A stretch of DNA of 64,000 nucleotides from Adiantum capillus-veneris (GCA_014529385.2 CM043948.1:82802760-82866759), one strand, 5' to 3'; numbered from the stretch's first letter, positions 34,706 through 46,478 are shown. Notes: generated from the sequence alone by a model not told the origin. Numbers and translations: made by a program.

Positions 34706-37597
34706 CTAGCTTACCAAAAGCTGAAAATTTAAAAATCAACATTCTGATTGCTTGGTGAGCCCAAGGTTCTTTTTGCCTTATCTGAACGCAGAAGCCACCA
34801 CGTGGCATTAGATTTAATTTTTTTTTAAAAACATCACTGCCATGAAAAGCTCTAAAAAAAACTCCGTGCGAAAAGCTACAAAGTGGATAAAATTAAAAAA
34901 CTCTGCGTTGCTCAATTGCTCTCGTACAGAAGCAGTTCGATCTTCTCCATAAGTAGTTCACAGTATCCCTGAAGCAGCTCGGAGCTTTGTCTGCAGTTTG
35001 TCCCCATGGGCATATTCGAATTGGCCTTCTTTTGCAGTGAAGCCTCGATACTTGATTATAGGCCTACTTGCACCTTCCCCACGTAGCGATCATAGCAGCT
35101 TTGTGTGCAACAAGACCTAGTGGCTAGCTGAACAGTATGTCCAGCTTCAACTACCTTACTCAGATTGTTTCTGTAAGCACAACTTGTTATGGACAACATT
35201 ATGCCGCTCCAAGTATATAATCTCATGTAGATTCAACGACCCTGTGCACTCGACAATCCTTCAATGTTCATGGAAATGATACGCAACAGGTCCCCATGCC
35301 TAATTCTCAAGATTCACACCAATTATTTTTTGCGCAGTTTGCATGTGCAACAGGTAAGCTGGGTAGAACCGGAAAGGAGTACCAGAGACCTTTCAAACCC
35401 TGGTTATATTTTGTAGATCATCAAGCTGGAGGGTACTTTGGATGCTTGCCGACGTGATGAGCATTCGTGCGATCAACCAATGGCAGAGGTATGTTCTAGT
35501 GCTACTGAAATTCAATCGATGATAAGTTGGCCTAATCTGGAGTCGAACCTCCAAAACTCATTGCCTTTGCAGGCCCATTCAACACATTTTTCTGCTGATG
35601 TTATCAGGGTGTTGGCGATGCAGACGATTGTCGATCAACATCTGCATGTGAGTTACACACACAACTTTTTGCATACGGTTGCTTGCCAGATGTATGTGAT
35701 GTATTACAATCGTGAATACACAAGTAGTGAATGCATGTGGTGTATCACAATAGTGAATTCACCTTGTGCATATTTACTTTAGCTCTAAATAATTTATACC
35801 ATACTAGGTGTCTAAATAATTGATGCCATACTATATATGTCCTCATTTCTCCCGTACTAGGTGTCAATATGAAGTTCTCAAGACCTAAAAGATTACAGTC
35901 CAAGTGTCATATAAGCTAAAGAGCAAACTACAGCCAACTTGAACCTAGCTTACCGTCCATATGCTAGGTCATGGTTTGAAATCATTGCATTGTATTAAGA
36001 TTGGAGCATGCAATATGACATCTTTGCTCTCCCAATCTAGAAATACGTCTCTGCTGCGCGACGTCATACCTCACATATATAGCGATAAACAAGGTCGACA
36101 GATAAATGAAATAGACACTCCTATTGCCCTCACTTCTGTATTATTGTTGGGTGCTTTGTCATCGGAGTGGCAACAACAAGGCTTAGCAGCATTGTATCTA
36201 CAGTCCATTCCCAGTTCAAGATACCAACCACGAATCAACAATATCCTCTCTCTATTCATGAGACCGATTAGCAATATTTGGACATAAAAGAGGTAGATAT
36301 TATAATTATAGACGAGCTATCCATGTTAATCCAAACGACTTTTGACCTTACCGTAAGACAAAATGTCAATGTAACAAGCAATAAATTGGCAGATCCCTTC
36401 AACAACAAATGTGTTCTCTTGCTCGGTGATCCTGCGTAACAACCTTGCCTTGAATAAATTGTACAATCAAACTGGCATTACAAAACTTGAAATGAAGACG
36501 AACGCGGGTAACATAAATGTCCTTCAGTAGTGGCTCGTAGACCCTAAGTTCAATGAGGTGGATTTGATCGCAATTTGCGTGCACTGCATGATCATTGAAA
36601 ATATTGACTTGACAATCGGTGCGGCAAACGATGCAACATGCATTATCGATGCCATAACACAGAACACAGAAGGTGAAGGTACATGTATCATTGCCCTCAT
36701 TCATTGTATTGGGAAGAAGAAAGGCAAAACACAAACAACTATAAAAGAAGAAAGACAAAACACACTCGAAATCCACCTTCAAAAATGCGAGCTGACATGT
36801 TGAGCTAACAATGAAAAATTTCTTTTTCAAATACTTTCCGTTTGTAAGAATTTACATGTAGTATGTATACTAGAAAAAACACTCATCTGTAGACATAGTA
36901 GTACAACCTCGCTTGGATATAATCTCAATTGTAACCACCCCTCTCTAATAATTGATGCACCTAACTTTGTCTCCTCCCATAAACATTATAGCATTTTTCA
37001 AGTGTATATCCCTTTCACGCAATGCCGCCCTCCCCAAATTAGGCCCGTGTCACACTAGGGCAGGGAAAAGTTGGCCATGCTGAGATCTCATTTGCGGAGC
37101 AAAAAGGGAAACATGGCCTGCAGCCTTTGTTAGAGGGACGACCTTGCACCCCCGGCCAACTTCACAAGGCAGTGGCCATCTGCAAAACTGGGCGCGCGAA
37201 GAGAGATGATGGGCGTTGGAGTCTGACAGTCAAGGTTGCACCACATGCCGCCTTGCGGTTTGCCGCCGCAGAGCGTGGCCATCTACCTTTTCGTGTTCTG
37301 GTGTGACAACAGTAGGTCCGACCACCTTCGAAGAGAGAGAGCAACCTTCCTCCAAGTGTCCATAGGCGAAGCCCTTAGAGTCTGAAAAGGGCCTTAGTCT
37401 GGCTCTTGTTCCCTTCAGTTCTAGCTGCTAAAAGTCAATTTGCATATGTCTCTATAGATGTTATACAGCCAGGCCCACCAAGCAAGACTAGTTTTTGCGT
37501 GGGTCTCAAAAGTTAAAATCATTTTACTGAACGATTCAAACAACACCGGGCTTTGAAGACCCGCCATTGCAATCACTCATCGATAGTGTGAGCGAAC
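34706..37597. other. Upstream region of the SCC4 gene, no recognised coding
   Basis: Composition becomes less AT-rich towards 37000-37400. Open frames at 35438-35782 and 35961-36287 are moderate in length, but their products match nothing I recognise and frame support breaks off. The last ~500 bases before 37598 would hold the SCC4 promoter; I see no clear TATA box, which is common for constitutive plant genes. Confidence 0.4.
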
Positions 37598-38424
37598 ATG
37601 GCGATGGAGGCAGTGGCAGAGGGGCTGTGGTCGCTAGCAGAGAAATTTGAGGAGGGCAAATGCATCGCGCAGGCGGTAAAGTGCTTGGAGGCGCTTTGCC
37701 AGAGCCATGTCTCTTTTCTCCCCATCCTCGAAGTCAAAACCCGACTCCGCATAGCCACTCTTCTGCTCAATCACAGTGACAACGTCACTCACGCCAAGAA
37801 TCATCTTGAACGCGCTGTAAGTGAACTCATCCCTCTTTTCCTCCCTCGCAGCGTTTTCTGTGCAAACCCTAGCAGTTGTTTCTCCATTTCTGCATGGGAG
37901 TGGTCAATAACTGCCAAAAGCGAGTTCTTGATTAGGAGATAAATTTTCTGAGATGCTCTTAAGGTTTAAACGTTTGGATCTTGCATGCAAGTTTTTGCTA
38001 CTTCTCACATTCTTGCTGTATCAATATGCAAGTTAAAATCATAGCAGCATCGTAGTCTCTACTTAGTGGACACGATCTTTCCTCAGTCCTCTCTCGTTCA
38101 GATTGTTTCATAGCATCCTCTTCTCTAACTTATTCACAGACCTGAATTGACTATATCCATCACAAATCAGTACAAATAAATTTTAAAAAATAAATTTTGT
38201 TTTGCAACATACAGCAGTGCGCATCTTCTATAAGTATTTTGCTCTTTGAATATGTCTTTTTGACCTTTGCAGCAACTTTTATTGAAGCAAATACCTTCAT
38301 GCTTCGAGCTCAAATGCAGAGCGTACAGTTTGCTGAGTCGATGCTATCACCTTGTGGGCACCATTCCCCCTCAAAAGCAAACTCTGAAGAAAGGCCTTGA
38401 GCTTGCAATGGCAGCTGGAGAAGG
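37598..38424 (+). CDS. SCC4: Cohesin loader subunit SCC4/MAU2, exons 1 and 2 (5' partial gene)
   Basis: Exon 1 (37598-37816, 73 codons, phase 0) encodes MAMEAVAEGLWSLAEKF..., then CLEALCQSHVSFLPI, then LRIATLLLNHSDNVTHAK and LERA. It ends at a GTAAGT donor. After a 456-base intron ending TTTGCAG, exon 2 (38273-38424) encodes QLLLKQIPSCFELKC, YSLLSRCYHLVGTIPPQKQ and LKKGLELAMAAGEG, ending at a GTATAT donor in phase 2. This matches what I know of the N-terminus of plant SCC4 (MAU2 family), a TPR-like superhelix that wraps SCC2 and loads cohesin on chromatin in the nucleus. The plant protein starts at the second Met (MEA), so 37604 is an alternative start. No lesion is seen in either exon. No exon 3 was found downstream in the window. 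It is either a gene with a very long intron 2 or an isolated fragment. Confidence 0.8.
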
Positions 38425-39383
38425 GTATATGCCGTAAACTACTGCTTGTTAAATGCTTCTGACTGTTGTATCAGGTTTGAAGGCCGTGTTTTCGAGCTTC
38501 ACTTTCTCAACTGATCAGGCTTTACTTTCAAGGACTGAAGTTATTAATTAGAGAATGTTTGATACCCACATGTACGCTCTGAAAACTTAGTTGCAACGAC
38601 CTTTTGCCCATGGCAAGAGCTTGCATTTCCTAGTTTCCAGACTTGATAATGCTTTGAAAACACTTTTCATTGTGGATACTACATGTGTCATTTGGTAAGA
38701 AAGCTCCAAACACCCCACGGAGCAATTGTTTAGAAGTGGAAAAGACACAATGTTAGTAGAAGTACACATGAATGTGGTTACAAAAGAGCAACACCAAAAA
38801 AGCACATCTCTGAGGGGAAGGTTGAGGCTAGAGGACAAGCCTACATAATATCATGTTTATCATCATCTCCACCACCCCAATTGTCATTGGCTGGTTTTGG
38901 AGAGGAAAGGTTACCCTCATTCTCACGTGCACTAAGTAGGTCAAAGTCACGTTCGGAATAATGCCCATGTTTGAAATGAGTAAATTTTTTTCATACATGC
39001 CCCAAGCTTTGGTCAAGATTTTGGGCATTATTTTGATGTGTAAACGTTAAGTGTGTTTGTGTTAGACATTGGGACTTTGCACAAAAACAAGGTGAGGAAG
39101 CGCATTCTGCTGCACATGCAACTTTTACCCTCATTAGCGGGATGAAGGATCCCCTGCACACATTATGCACACATGCTTGGTGTGGTTGGCTTTGGTGTGG
39201 GACCTTTTCTAAAGGGGTAAATGAGATTCAAGATGTATGCTGAAGATTGAGTGGAGATTCTCGTGCTATAGCTTAAGATGCTTTAGTGGAAGCTTTGGTT
39301 AATAAGGTGGGTACATATGTATTTTAAAGGGGTGACGGCCTGCACTTCCCGTCGTATGGTATGGATTGTATGGATGCTGTTGG
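38425..39383 (+). other. Start of SCC4 intron 2 (or 3' flank of a fragment)
   Basis: The sequence after the exon 2 donor holds no coding similarity that I can see, and no repeat within the window. The Gypsy-like element H2 begins at 39384. Confidence 0.45.
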
Positions 39384-40019
39384 TGTCACAAGTTGTCACC
39401 ACTGAAGATGAAGGGGGTTAGGGCTCCCGAATCCTAACCCTAGCCAACTTACAAATACTTGCCGAGGGGCCTAAAACCCCTATCTGAAGACAAAAGGGGG
39501 TTAGGATTAAAATCCTAACCCTGACCAACTTGCAGTTTTCGGTCGAGGGGCCTAGACCCCAAAAGATGAAGCAAAATCTCAATTTGTGTAAAGAATGTTG
39601 ACGTGGCAGCCAAGCCTGCCAATTGCGGAAGTTCGTGTTGACGTGGCACATTGTATGGATAGTTCATGTTTTACGGAAATAGCCAGATGAGCGTAAGATT
39701 TTGGACCAATAGCTTTTAGAAGAGTTGTTTTTCATGTGAGATGCTTTTGAGGGCCAAGGGCCTTCAAATATGTGAGCCAGGGTCTTTCTCTTGCATTCTA
39801 GCTGCATGAAGTAGAGTATATCACCTAGAAGTTGTTACACAAGTACTGGCGCTAGGGTATGGGGCTAGTGCCATCTGGGAGTGGAACTTTGCCACTTCGT
39901 GTCTTGCGTGGATTCTCTCTCTCTCTCTCTCTCTCTCTCGTTTAGTTTAGTTTTTTGAAGTGCTAAAAGTTTGTTTGAGTCTGTACTTTTCAGTTGGCAT
40001 GTGGTGCCCTCTTGTTACA
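39384..40019 (+). repeat. 5' LTR of H2
   Basis: It starts TGTCACAAGTTG and ends CTTGTTACA. It aligns with the H1 LTRs over the GACGTGGCA, TGGACCAATAGCTTTTAG-type, TGGAACTTTGCCACTTCGTGTC and GGCATGTGGTGCCC blocks. It has a CT run at 39917-39938 and an internal duplicated GGTCGAGGGGCCTA-like block. Confidence 0.7.
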
Positions 40020-40020
40020 A

Positions 40021-40032
40021 TAGTATTAAAGC
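40021..40032 (+). other. Mutated primer-binding site of H2
   Basis: TAGTATTAAAGC occupies the exact place of TGGTATCAGAGC in H1. The three differences are all transitions (two G to A, one C to T). Confidence 0.65.
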
Positions 40033-40039
40033 TTTTAGG

Positions 40040-42260
40040 CGTCTGCTCTTTTAAAAGCAAATGGTCCCTCCAAGAACAGACATAGCAAGATGGCGCTTCT
40101 GGACTCTACAGAGTACCTGTAGCTCCTTGACTCTGCGACATACTCTCGAGGCATCTTCAATAGAACCTCCCGATTTTGTGGAGCTTTTAGTAGTTGCTGA
40201 ACTACATGTTGCCACCTTTGTTACCTCAGGCTGTTCCTCCTCCTCCGGCGCTAGAAAGCACCACGGCTTCCTCTCCACAACCCACTTAGTCCTCGATTCC
40301 GGTCGGGGGAGTTTTCAAGGACATGGTGCAACATTTTGATTTCTACCAAAGTGCAGCCGTCTCTGCCATTGCCGTTGCCACCATCTCCTCCATTGCCACT
40401 TGGGTATAACAGTTGGAGCCCATATGCTTACCTCTATTATCCACATTTCGGATCTGCACTGCATCAGCCAAAGGATTTCAAGGATGTGAGTCTATAGTAA
40501 ATTTTTTCATCTTTTCGGACGTGAAAGATAGAAAGAAAACCTTACAGTTCTTGAAGCAATTTGACAACATCTGGGGAACTACATTGAAGAATCAAAGATC
40601 TCATGAGCTGCCGTTTTCTCAAAGTTAATGCCATGCACTGGTGGAGTTCTATAGCTACCAACTCCAAGGACTTGGCAAGCTTTCAATGTCCCGTGACACA
40701 TCCAACCCTATGCGTCCATGGACAAGCTATAGCATGACCAAGGTTTAGTTCAGTCAAGTCAATCTAGAATAGGAAGTGTTCTGGCACTTTTCTAAGTCTG
40801 TTCGCAGACCATGCATGCCCAGGCACTTAAGAGTAGATGCATATCCTCTAGTTGCACACAACATGATCATGAGCATTACCATCAAAATCCATCAGGAGCA
40901 TTTTCTAGCGCACAGAACCTATTTTCCCTATTTTTGACATTTTTCATTTTAAGTGACTTTTGTTGGGAACTGGGTAGGGCAATTTTGCTAAAGTAATATA
41001 TAAGCAAACCTAGCGCTAGACCTATTTGGCAGAAGAGGAGAAAGTTCACCAGGCAATTCACTTGCAGTAGGCTACTCTCTCCCCCTCTCAAGCAAGAACA
41101 ACCCCCCTCAGCCTGGCGTTTTTCAACACCTAACCTCCAGCGATTTCAGCCCTACACTTGGCGATTTCAGCAGCCTCAGGCCAACGTTTTTGCAGTAGCA
41201 TTTTTTGCCATCAGGCCAGCGTTTTTGCAGCAGCGTTTCAGCTTAAGTTCAGCGTTTTCACAGCCACAACTTCAGCGTTTTGTTGGCCTAAGAAGACCAG
41301 AAATCCAGCGTTTTACAGGGCAGCAGAACAACGTTTTCTTCAGCAGTAAAACAGCAGCAAAATCAGCGATCCATCCATCATCCAATCCAGCGTTTTTGAC
41401 AGCAAGGAGACTGTTTTCAGCCTTCAAGCCACAGTAGCAGATAGCGGCTTGTCGTCATCGTCACCATCGTCTTAGCAGCATTCAGTTTTCAGCCTCAGCA
41501 TCACTTAGAGTTGCATCAGTGTCTTGTACCAGATTTGTGCAATCAATAGCGTAGACCTCTCTCGCCATCGAGAGAGGGGCCCTTGGAGGACAACTTTCCG
41601 GTGTCGTATTCTCTTCTCTCTCTACCTTTCAGTCTCAGCACCTTCATCCACTTTGTTTGTGATCACTTGCATTCTCTCATTAAAAAACGAAAGGCTCTCC
41701 CTTCCCTAAGTAAAAGGAACCTTGAGCACAGTTCGGAGCACTCATCTTGAGCAAAGTTCAACATTCATTCCGTTGCACATTACATTTTTGCCTGAAGCCA
41801 CATGACATCCCTTTTTGAAGAACAGCTTCTGGCAGAATGGGGTAACTTGAAAATGCTTGCGACCAAAACAAAAGAAAACCACAACCAAAAGTTCTTGGAT
41901 GTCTACCTGCTGGTGTCTTTCTTCAAGCTGATAACCTTGGAGGACCTGTGCAAATGCTATACCATTGGACGACCATCACCTTTGTAGGAATTTTGTTTGC
42001 CCAAGCAAGTTTCTACTATGCAAGAGCTTATGGACCATTCTAGGGTCGGTTACAAACTTATGAAATGAATTTTGGAGTTTGTTACGAAAGATCAACTGAC
42101 AAACACTCAAAATCCTCCACATCAATGCACAAACTCTTGAAATCCTCGCGACAATTCGACTCCACCCGCAATCGACACTTCACCAACAAGAAACTCTACA
42201 ACAAGAAGGCAGATGCTTTGAATGTTTCAAAACGGGGATTTACCTCCTATGTTTGTCCTA
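40040..42260 (+). pseudogene. H2 gag remnant (interrupted by J LTR)
   Basis: Short in-frame pieces match H1: the ARWRF region after the leader (compare MALPDF in H1), the FLRGSAMRWWR-like core (MPCTGGVL.. frame-broken near 40630), and a SLFEEQLLAEWGNLKMLATKT segment at 41805-41870. A knuckle-like CFEC...C stretch appears near 42210, with the His lost. Many stops and frameshifts separate the pieces. Identity as Gypsy-type gag rests on the shared order with H1 and with the Retrotrans_gag fold of E; it is otherwise unrecognisable. Confidence 0.5.
40961..41784 (+). repeat. Solo LTR, family J
   Basis: It starts TGTTGGGAACTGGG and ends CGTTGCACATTACA, inside H2. The minus-strand LTR at 57578-58451 has matching ends (TGCAGGGAACTAG... 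and ...TGTTGCACCTAACA) and similar CAGCGATTT and CTGGCGTTTTT words. There is a TATATAAG element near 40997. The flanks ACTTT and TTTTT may be a decayed target duplication. No internal region accompanies it, so it is a product of LTR-LTR recombination or a fragment. Confidence 0.6.
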
Positions 42261-42403
42261 ATAAAGGGGACAAGCCTCAAGCAACCTACTGTTAAGAAAA
42301 CTGCAGTAGGACTTGTTCCCGAGATTTTTGGCATCTCTATTGATGGCTCCAAAAAATTGTGGAGAGCTTATGACAAGATCAATGGCTTCAAGGATGTTGT
42401 TTC

Positions 42404-42485
42404 TATCAGATTCTCGCGAGAACCCTTGTGTGCTGCAGAAAGAATTGGATCCTCTGTAGAAGAAGAATCATATTGGGCCCTGTAG
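42404..42485 (-). other. G-family leader sequence abutting the 3' LTR
   Basis: On the minus strand it reads CTTCTTCTACAGAGGATCC then CTGCAGCACACA and GAGAATCTGATAGA, matching the G1 leader on both sides of the Copia A0 insertion and in part the G2 leader near 45815. Finding leader directly after an LTR that also has a purine tract before it implies recombination between element copies. Confidence 0.55.
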
Positions 42486-42813
42486 CCAACGCGATTTACA
42501 TAAATCCGTATAGGTGCCACGTCAGCAACGTAAATCACGGAAAATCATACGACAACCACGTCAGTAGAGCAAATTGCGGTGGTCCGTACTGCTACCACGT
42601 CATCAACCTGTTACATATATCTTTTTAGCCTTTATCCCTTTGGGCCCCATCGGACAGGACCCCATAAGTTGGTACAACTTATAAAAGTTGGTGTCCTTTC
42701 ATTTTTGGCCTCTCGGAATGGTTGTGCAAGTTGTCACAACTTCTTCTGCATCTTTCAACGGGGCTTTGACCTCTTTATGTCCTTTAGTCATGCCACATCA
42801 TCACTTTGTGATA
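42486..42813 (-). repeat. 3' LTR of G2 (truncated)
   Basis: It aligns with 46185-46478, sharing GCCAACGCGATTTAC, CCTTTGGGCCCCATCGG, AAGTTGTCACAACTTCTTCTGC and CATCATCACTTTGTGATA. The end distal to pol is missing. A purine-rich stretch (42814-42830 on the minus strand) precedes it. Confidence 0.7.
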
Positions 42814-42896
42814 TAATACCCTCTTGAAAGAAATGTAATCGCCCTCGATTACGCTTGCAAAACCAACATAAGCTAGCAACCAGTCTAGTAAACACT

Positions 42897-43255
42897 GACT
42901 CTAAGTACTGACGCACTAGACAACACATATCCAGAATAATAATCCAGTACTTGCAAGAAGACGACAATCACTGAACGTCACATGACATTCACATCACTAT
43001 GCCGGTCGAGAACTTCGATGAGAATTATGATCATCGTAACGTATTTAGCAATCACATCCAGATATCACCGGATTGACTCTAAGTATCGACGCACTAGACA
43101 ACACATAATCAAAATAATAATAATCCAGTACTTGCACGAAGACGACAATCACTGAACGTCACATGACATTCACATCACTATACCGGTCGAGAACTTTGAT
43201 GAGAATCATGATCATCGTAATGTATTTAGCAATCACATCCAGATATCACCGGATT
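42897..43255. repeat. Tandem duplication of ~180 bases in the G2 3' region
   Basis: The unit starting GACTCTAAGTACTGACGCACTAG at 42897 is repeated at 43075 with about 10 differences. It lies between the chromodomain stop and the 3' LTR of G2. A related single sequence lies at 58940-58985. Confidence 0.9.
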
Positions 43256-43485
43256 GACTAAATCTTGTTACTATCATATCCACATCACCCTTCAAGTGAA
43301 TCAAGACAGAAATGTTGAAGTCATTTTGTCTTTCAATCATGCACTCAGACATCACACAAATGAGAGTATTTATATCAAAATCATTTAAGAGATTCCCATA
43401 AAAAAGTACTTCATTTCTTAAAGCCATACAACAGAATACTGTTAGCCCATGAGTACCCATGAAATCTCAAGAGAAACCAGTGACT

Positions 43486-43734
43486 TTAATCCATGTAGGT
43501 AATCTGTGACAAAGGAGCGGAATAATTCCCTTCTTGTGCAATCTGCACCGCATCAAATTCAACCCGTTGATTATCACTAACTCTTGGAATAGTTGAAGCT
43601 AGATCAAAAGCCTCAGGGTAAAGCTCTAAAATCTGAGGAGCATCTACTAGGTCCTCCCTCTCCATCCATTTTGCATCTAATGCCGGATAGTTCTTGAACT
43701 TGACTAAATACCGATGTATCAGCTTACCTTGCAC
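43486..43734 (-). pseudogene. Gypsy G2 chromodomain (C-terminus of integrase polyprotein)
   Basis: The minus-strand frame gives LIHRYLVKFKNYPALDAKWM followed by an acidic helix (EREDLVDAPQILELYPEAFD) and stops at 43486. It matches the chromodomain end of element E (HRKYLVKFKNYTPVDAKWM). In chromoviruses this domain follows the integrase and guides insertion to marked chromatin. Here it is detached: just above 43734 the sequence switches to plus-strand RNase H. Confidence 0.8.
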
Positions 43735-43739
43735 TTGTG

Positions 43740-45277
43740 TGGCTGTAGTCTAGGAGCGGTCTTGTTGAGGAAGGCCATGTTGTGGCCTATGAGAGCAGAA
43801 TGTTTTCTAGACCAGAACGGGTTACATAGATCTACGAGGAGTTGTTAGCAGTTATCCATGCTCTTACTTAATGGTGACACTTACTCGGAGCCGATTCTAC
43901 AGTGTTCACTGATCATCAGAGTTTACGATATTTCTTGTCTTAGAAACAACTTTCGCACAAGCAGATATGATGGGCAAACATTTGTCACAATCACTCTTTT
44001 AAATTGTGCATGTATAGGGACAAAAGAATATGGTGGTGGATGCATTGTGTCGTAAGCCTTTGGTTTTGGCTATTTCTGCAATTCATCACAGCTTTGAGGA
44101 TATGGTAGCTCAGTACGGCACATATCCGGATTTTGCAGACATCTTTGATCGGTTGTAAAGTGGGAAAGTAGTTAATTCACTCAAGGAAGGTTGTTTGATG
44201 CGGAAGAATTTGTTGTGTGTTACACAAGCACCGAGGATTAAGGTTTTGATAGAGTGCCATTGTCCACCTTTTTTAGGCCACTGCGGCGCCCACCTTGAAA
44301 GGTGTGGAATGGTTTTTCTATTGGCCGAGGCTCAAAAAGGATGTGGATGAGTTTGTTCGCAGTTGTTTGATATGCCAAAAGGTCAAGTTCGACAGACGTA
44401 AGGCACCAGGGTTTTTGCAACCTTTACCTATACCTAGCCGACCTTGGGAAAGTATAGCAATGAATTTTATTTTTGATCTTCCCAAGGTTTAGAGTGGGCA
44501 CGATGACATCTGGACAGTCATCAATAGATTTAGCAAGCAAGCTCACTTTATTCTAGTCAAGAAGACGGTTAAGCTAGATCATTCGGCTAAACTGTTTGTC
44601 TGGCAGATATTTCGTCTTCATGGCATGCCTTAGTCTATAGTTTTAGATAGAGATCCCCGTTTTACTAGCTTGTTTTGGAGGGCAATTTGGGAGAATATTG
44701 GTACTCGATTACAATTCTCATCCTCTTTCCAACCGTAGATTGATGGGCAATCGGAGATTGCGAATTCATTAGTTCTCGACTTGTTGAAGTCTTACATCTC
44801 TGATCAGAAAGCTCAGTGGAAGAATTTTTTTTCCTTGGTGGAGTTTGCCTACAACATCATATGTCTATGGGGAAGGCGCCATTTGAGATCATTGAGGGTG
44901 CTAAGAAGGTTCCACCTATTCTGAGCACCAAGGATAAGATTTTTGAAGCAGATCAATATGTTCAAGATTTGGAGATTGCTTTCACAAAGGTGCGCAAGGC
45001 TCTTGAGAAGTCTCAAGCCAGGCATAAGAAGGCAGCAAACAACCATCGACGTGACTTGTAGTTAAAGGAAGATGCTTTGAGAAGGCATGCCTACGGAAAC
45101 GAAAGGGTAAGGAGCGACTTTTTCCAAAGTTGAGTATGAGATACTATGGCCCTTTCCAGATCCAGGAAAAGATAAATGATGTATCCTTCAGACTAAAGAT
45201 AGCAGATACTTGGAAGATTCACAATGCATCTCATGTGAGTCTATTGAAACCTTTCAAAGGTGAGGTGCCAGTGGCTG
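43740..45277 (+). pseudogene. Gypsy G2 RNase H and integrase, inverted relative to its element
   Basis: The plus strand shows RNase H (VEEGHVVAYESR near 43763; LLGADSTVFTDHQSLRYFLS near 43880-43930), the integrase zinc finger (FFYWPRLKK, then SCLICQKVKFDR), the DDE core (WESIAMNFIFDLPKV, DRDPRFTSLFW, DGQSEIANS) and the C-terminal INT barrel (RYYGPFQIQEKINDVSFRL, then IHNASHVSLLKPF). About 14 stops occur; nearly all are TAG, TAA or TGA where relatives have Gln or Arg. There are a few frameshifts (near 43750, 43975 and 44840). Coding ends at 45277, where minus-strand gag begins. Confidence 0.8.
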
Positions 45278-45284
45278 GAATCAT

Positions 45285-45768
45285 CCTCAAATCTAACTCG
45301 TTTCTTTGCCTTCTTGGTGTTTTCAAAAGTAGATTTCCGACCCAAGGAGCTTGGATAGTCTGTTGCTCGACTCTACTTTTTGGGCCACTTCTTGATCTTC
45401 ATGAGTCTGCTGACCGGTCGTTCTACTGCTGCCTCAAACTCATCCTCTGAATACACCTCTGGGTAGGAGACCTAGGTGTAGTTGACTTCTTTAATGCTGA
45501 CTTCAAAGGTGATCTAATGATGGAACGCCACCTGGAATGTATCTCGTCAAGCGGCCAAAAGTTTTGCATATTGTGGATCTTTGGAGTACCGAATCATCTG
45601 TTGGGCACAAGCGTCAACTTGTTGCCGGTGCATCTCCATTCTTTCGTACTCAGTAGGAGGAGATGGCCTGTACTGCTCTGAATCTTCAGAAGATAAACAA
45701 TGTCGATTGGAATCTTCATTGTTCTCGCTTGGGGCCGAATGTTCGGGCGCCATAGCTTCCTCGTGGTG
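45285..45768 (-). pseudogene. Gypsy G2 gag N-terminal part
   Basis: The minus-strand ATG at 45766-45768 starts MAPEHSAPSENNEDSNRHC, followed by YRPSPPTEYERMEMHRQQVD and MIRYSKDPQYAKLLAA. After a stop near 45549 a second coherent piece follows (YSEDEFEAAVERPVSRLMKI, near 45460-45380). Gag-like charge and spacing, a start 74 bases after the primer site and the neighbouring LTR support the call. No gag core domain is left. Confidence 0.6.
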
Positions 45769-45841
45769 GGAGTCGTCCGACTGAATCTGTGCGTGCTGTG
45801 AGTAAAGGGATCGGATCCTTCGTAGAAGAAGGGTCGACTGA

Positions 45842-45853
45842 GCTCTGACACCA
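45842..45853 (-). other. Primer-binding site of G2
   Basis: The reverse complement reads TGGTGTCAGAGC, one base from the initiator tRNA-Met site, between the LTR and gag. Confidence 0.7.
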
Positions 45854-45865
45854 CTAGAGTAGACT

Positions 45866-46478
45866 TGGACACTCCAAGTCGGGAATCTATCACAACATAT
45901 GTGAGAAAACAAAAAGAATTGAACAAAACTGAGAGTGAGACGACACAACACAATGAAGTTGCGCGCCTAGAGAGAATGACCCCAAAGATTGGCGCCCCTT
46001 TCGGTATTTCTTTATTATTAATGCTTCACAAAGTACAATGTCTAAGGGTCCTCGTCTCAGCAGTGCTCCCAAGCTTATGTGCCTTGGATTGAGGTCCTGG
46101 CACTTTATTTATAGGCCTTGGGCCTTCCAAAAGCAGTGTACATAAGCATCTGGGTCCCAAAAAGCTAGCACTAGGCAGCCAACGCGATTTACGGAAATCC
46201 GTATAGGTCTCACGGCAACAACGTAAATCACAAAAATCCGCATGGTAGCCACGTCAACAACGCTAATCGCGCAGGTTTGTACTGCTGCCACATCATCAGT
46301 CTTTTACGCATATCTTTTTAGCCTTTGTCCCTTTGGGCCCCATCGGGACAGGACTCGATAAGTTGGTACAACGGTTGTGCAACTTGTCACAACTTCTTCT
46401 GCATCTATCAGCGAGGCTCTGATCTCTTTCTGTCCGGAGCCTGTCCTTTAGGTCATGCCACGTCATCACTTTGTGACA
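45866..46478 (-). repeat. 5' LTR of G2
   Basis: It aligns with G1 at 11531-12180 and with the truncated 3' LTR at 42486-42813. The upper end reads GTCATCACTTTGTGACA. A TATAAATAAA element lies on the minus strand near 46105. The lower limit is uncertain by about 12 bases. Confidence 0.7.

Larger units (their letters stand above)
39384..42300 (+). mobile_element. Gypsy-like element H2, gag-only remnant
   Basis: It has an LTR (39384-40019), a mutated primer site (40021-40032) and a decayed gag region aligning in pieces with element H1: CAAGATGGCGCTTC near 40086, ATGCxxTGGTGGAG...ACTTGGCAAGCTTTCAA near 40630-40690, and GATAACCTTGGAGG near 41930. A degenerate zinc knuckle lies near 42210. A solo LTR of family J (40961-41784) interrupts it. 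The 3' LTR is absent; G-family sequence takes over by 42404. Confidence 0.65.

Noticed and set aside
35438-35782. 114-codon frame upstream of SCC4 as a gene
   Set aside because: No recognisable domain, ends in low-complexity AT-rich sequence, and neighbouring frames give no support.
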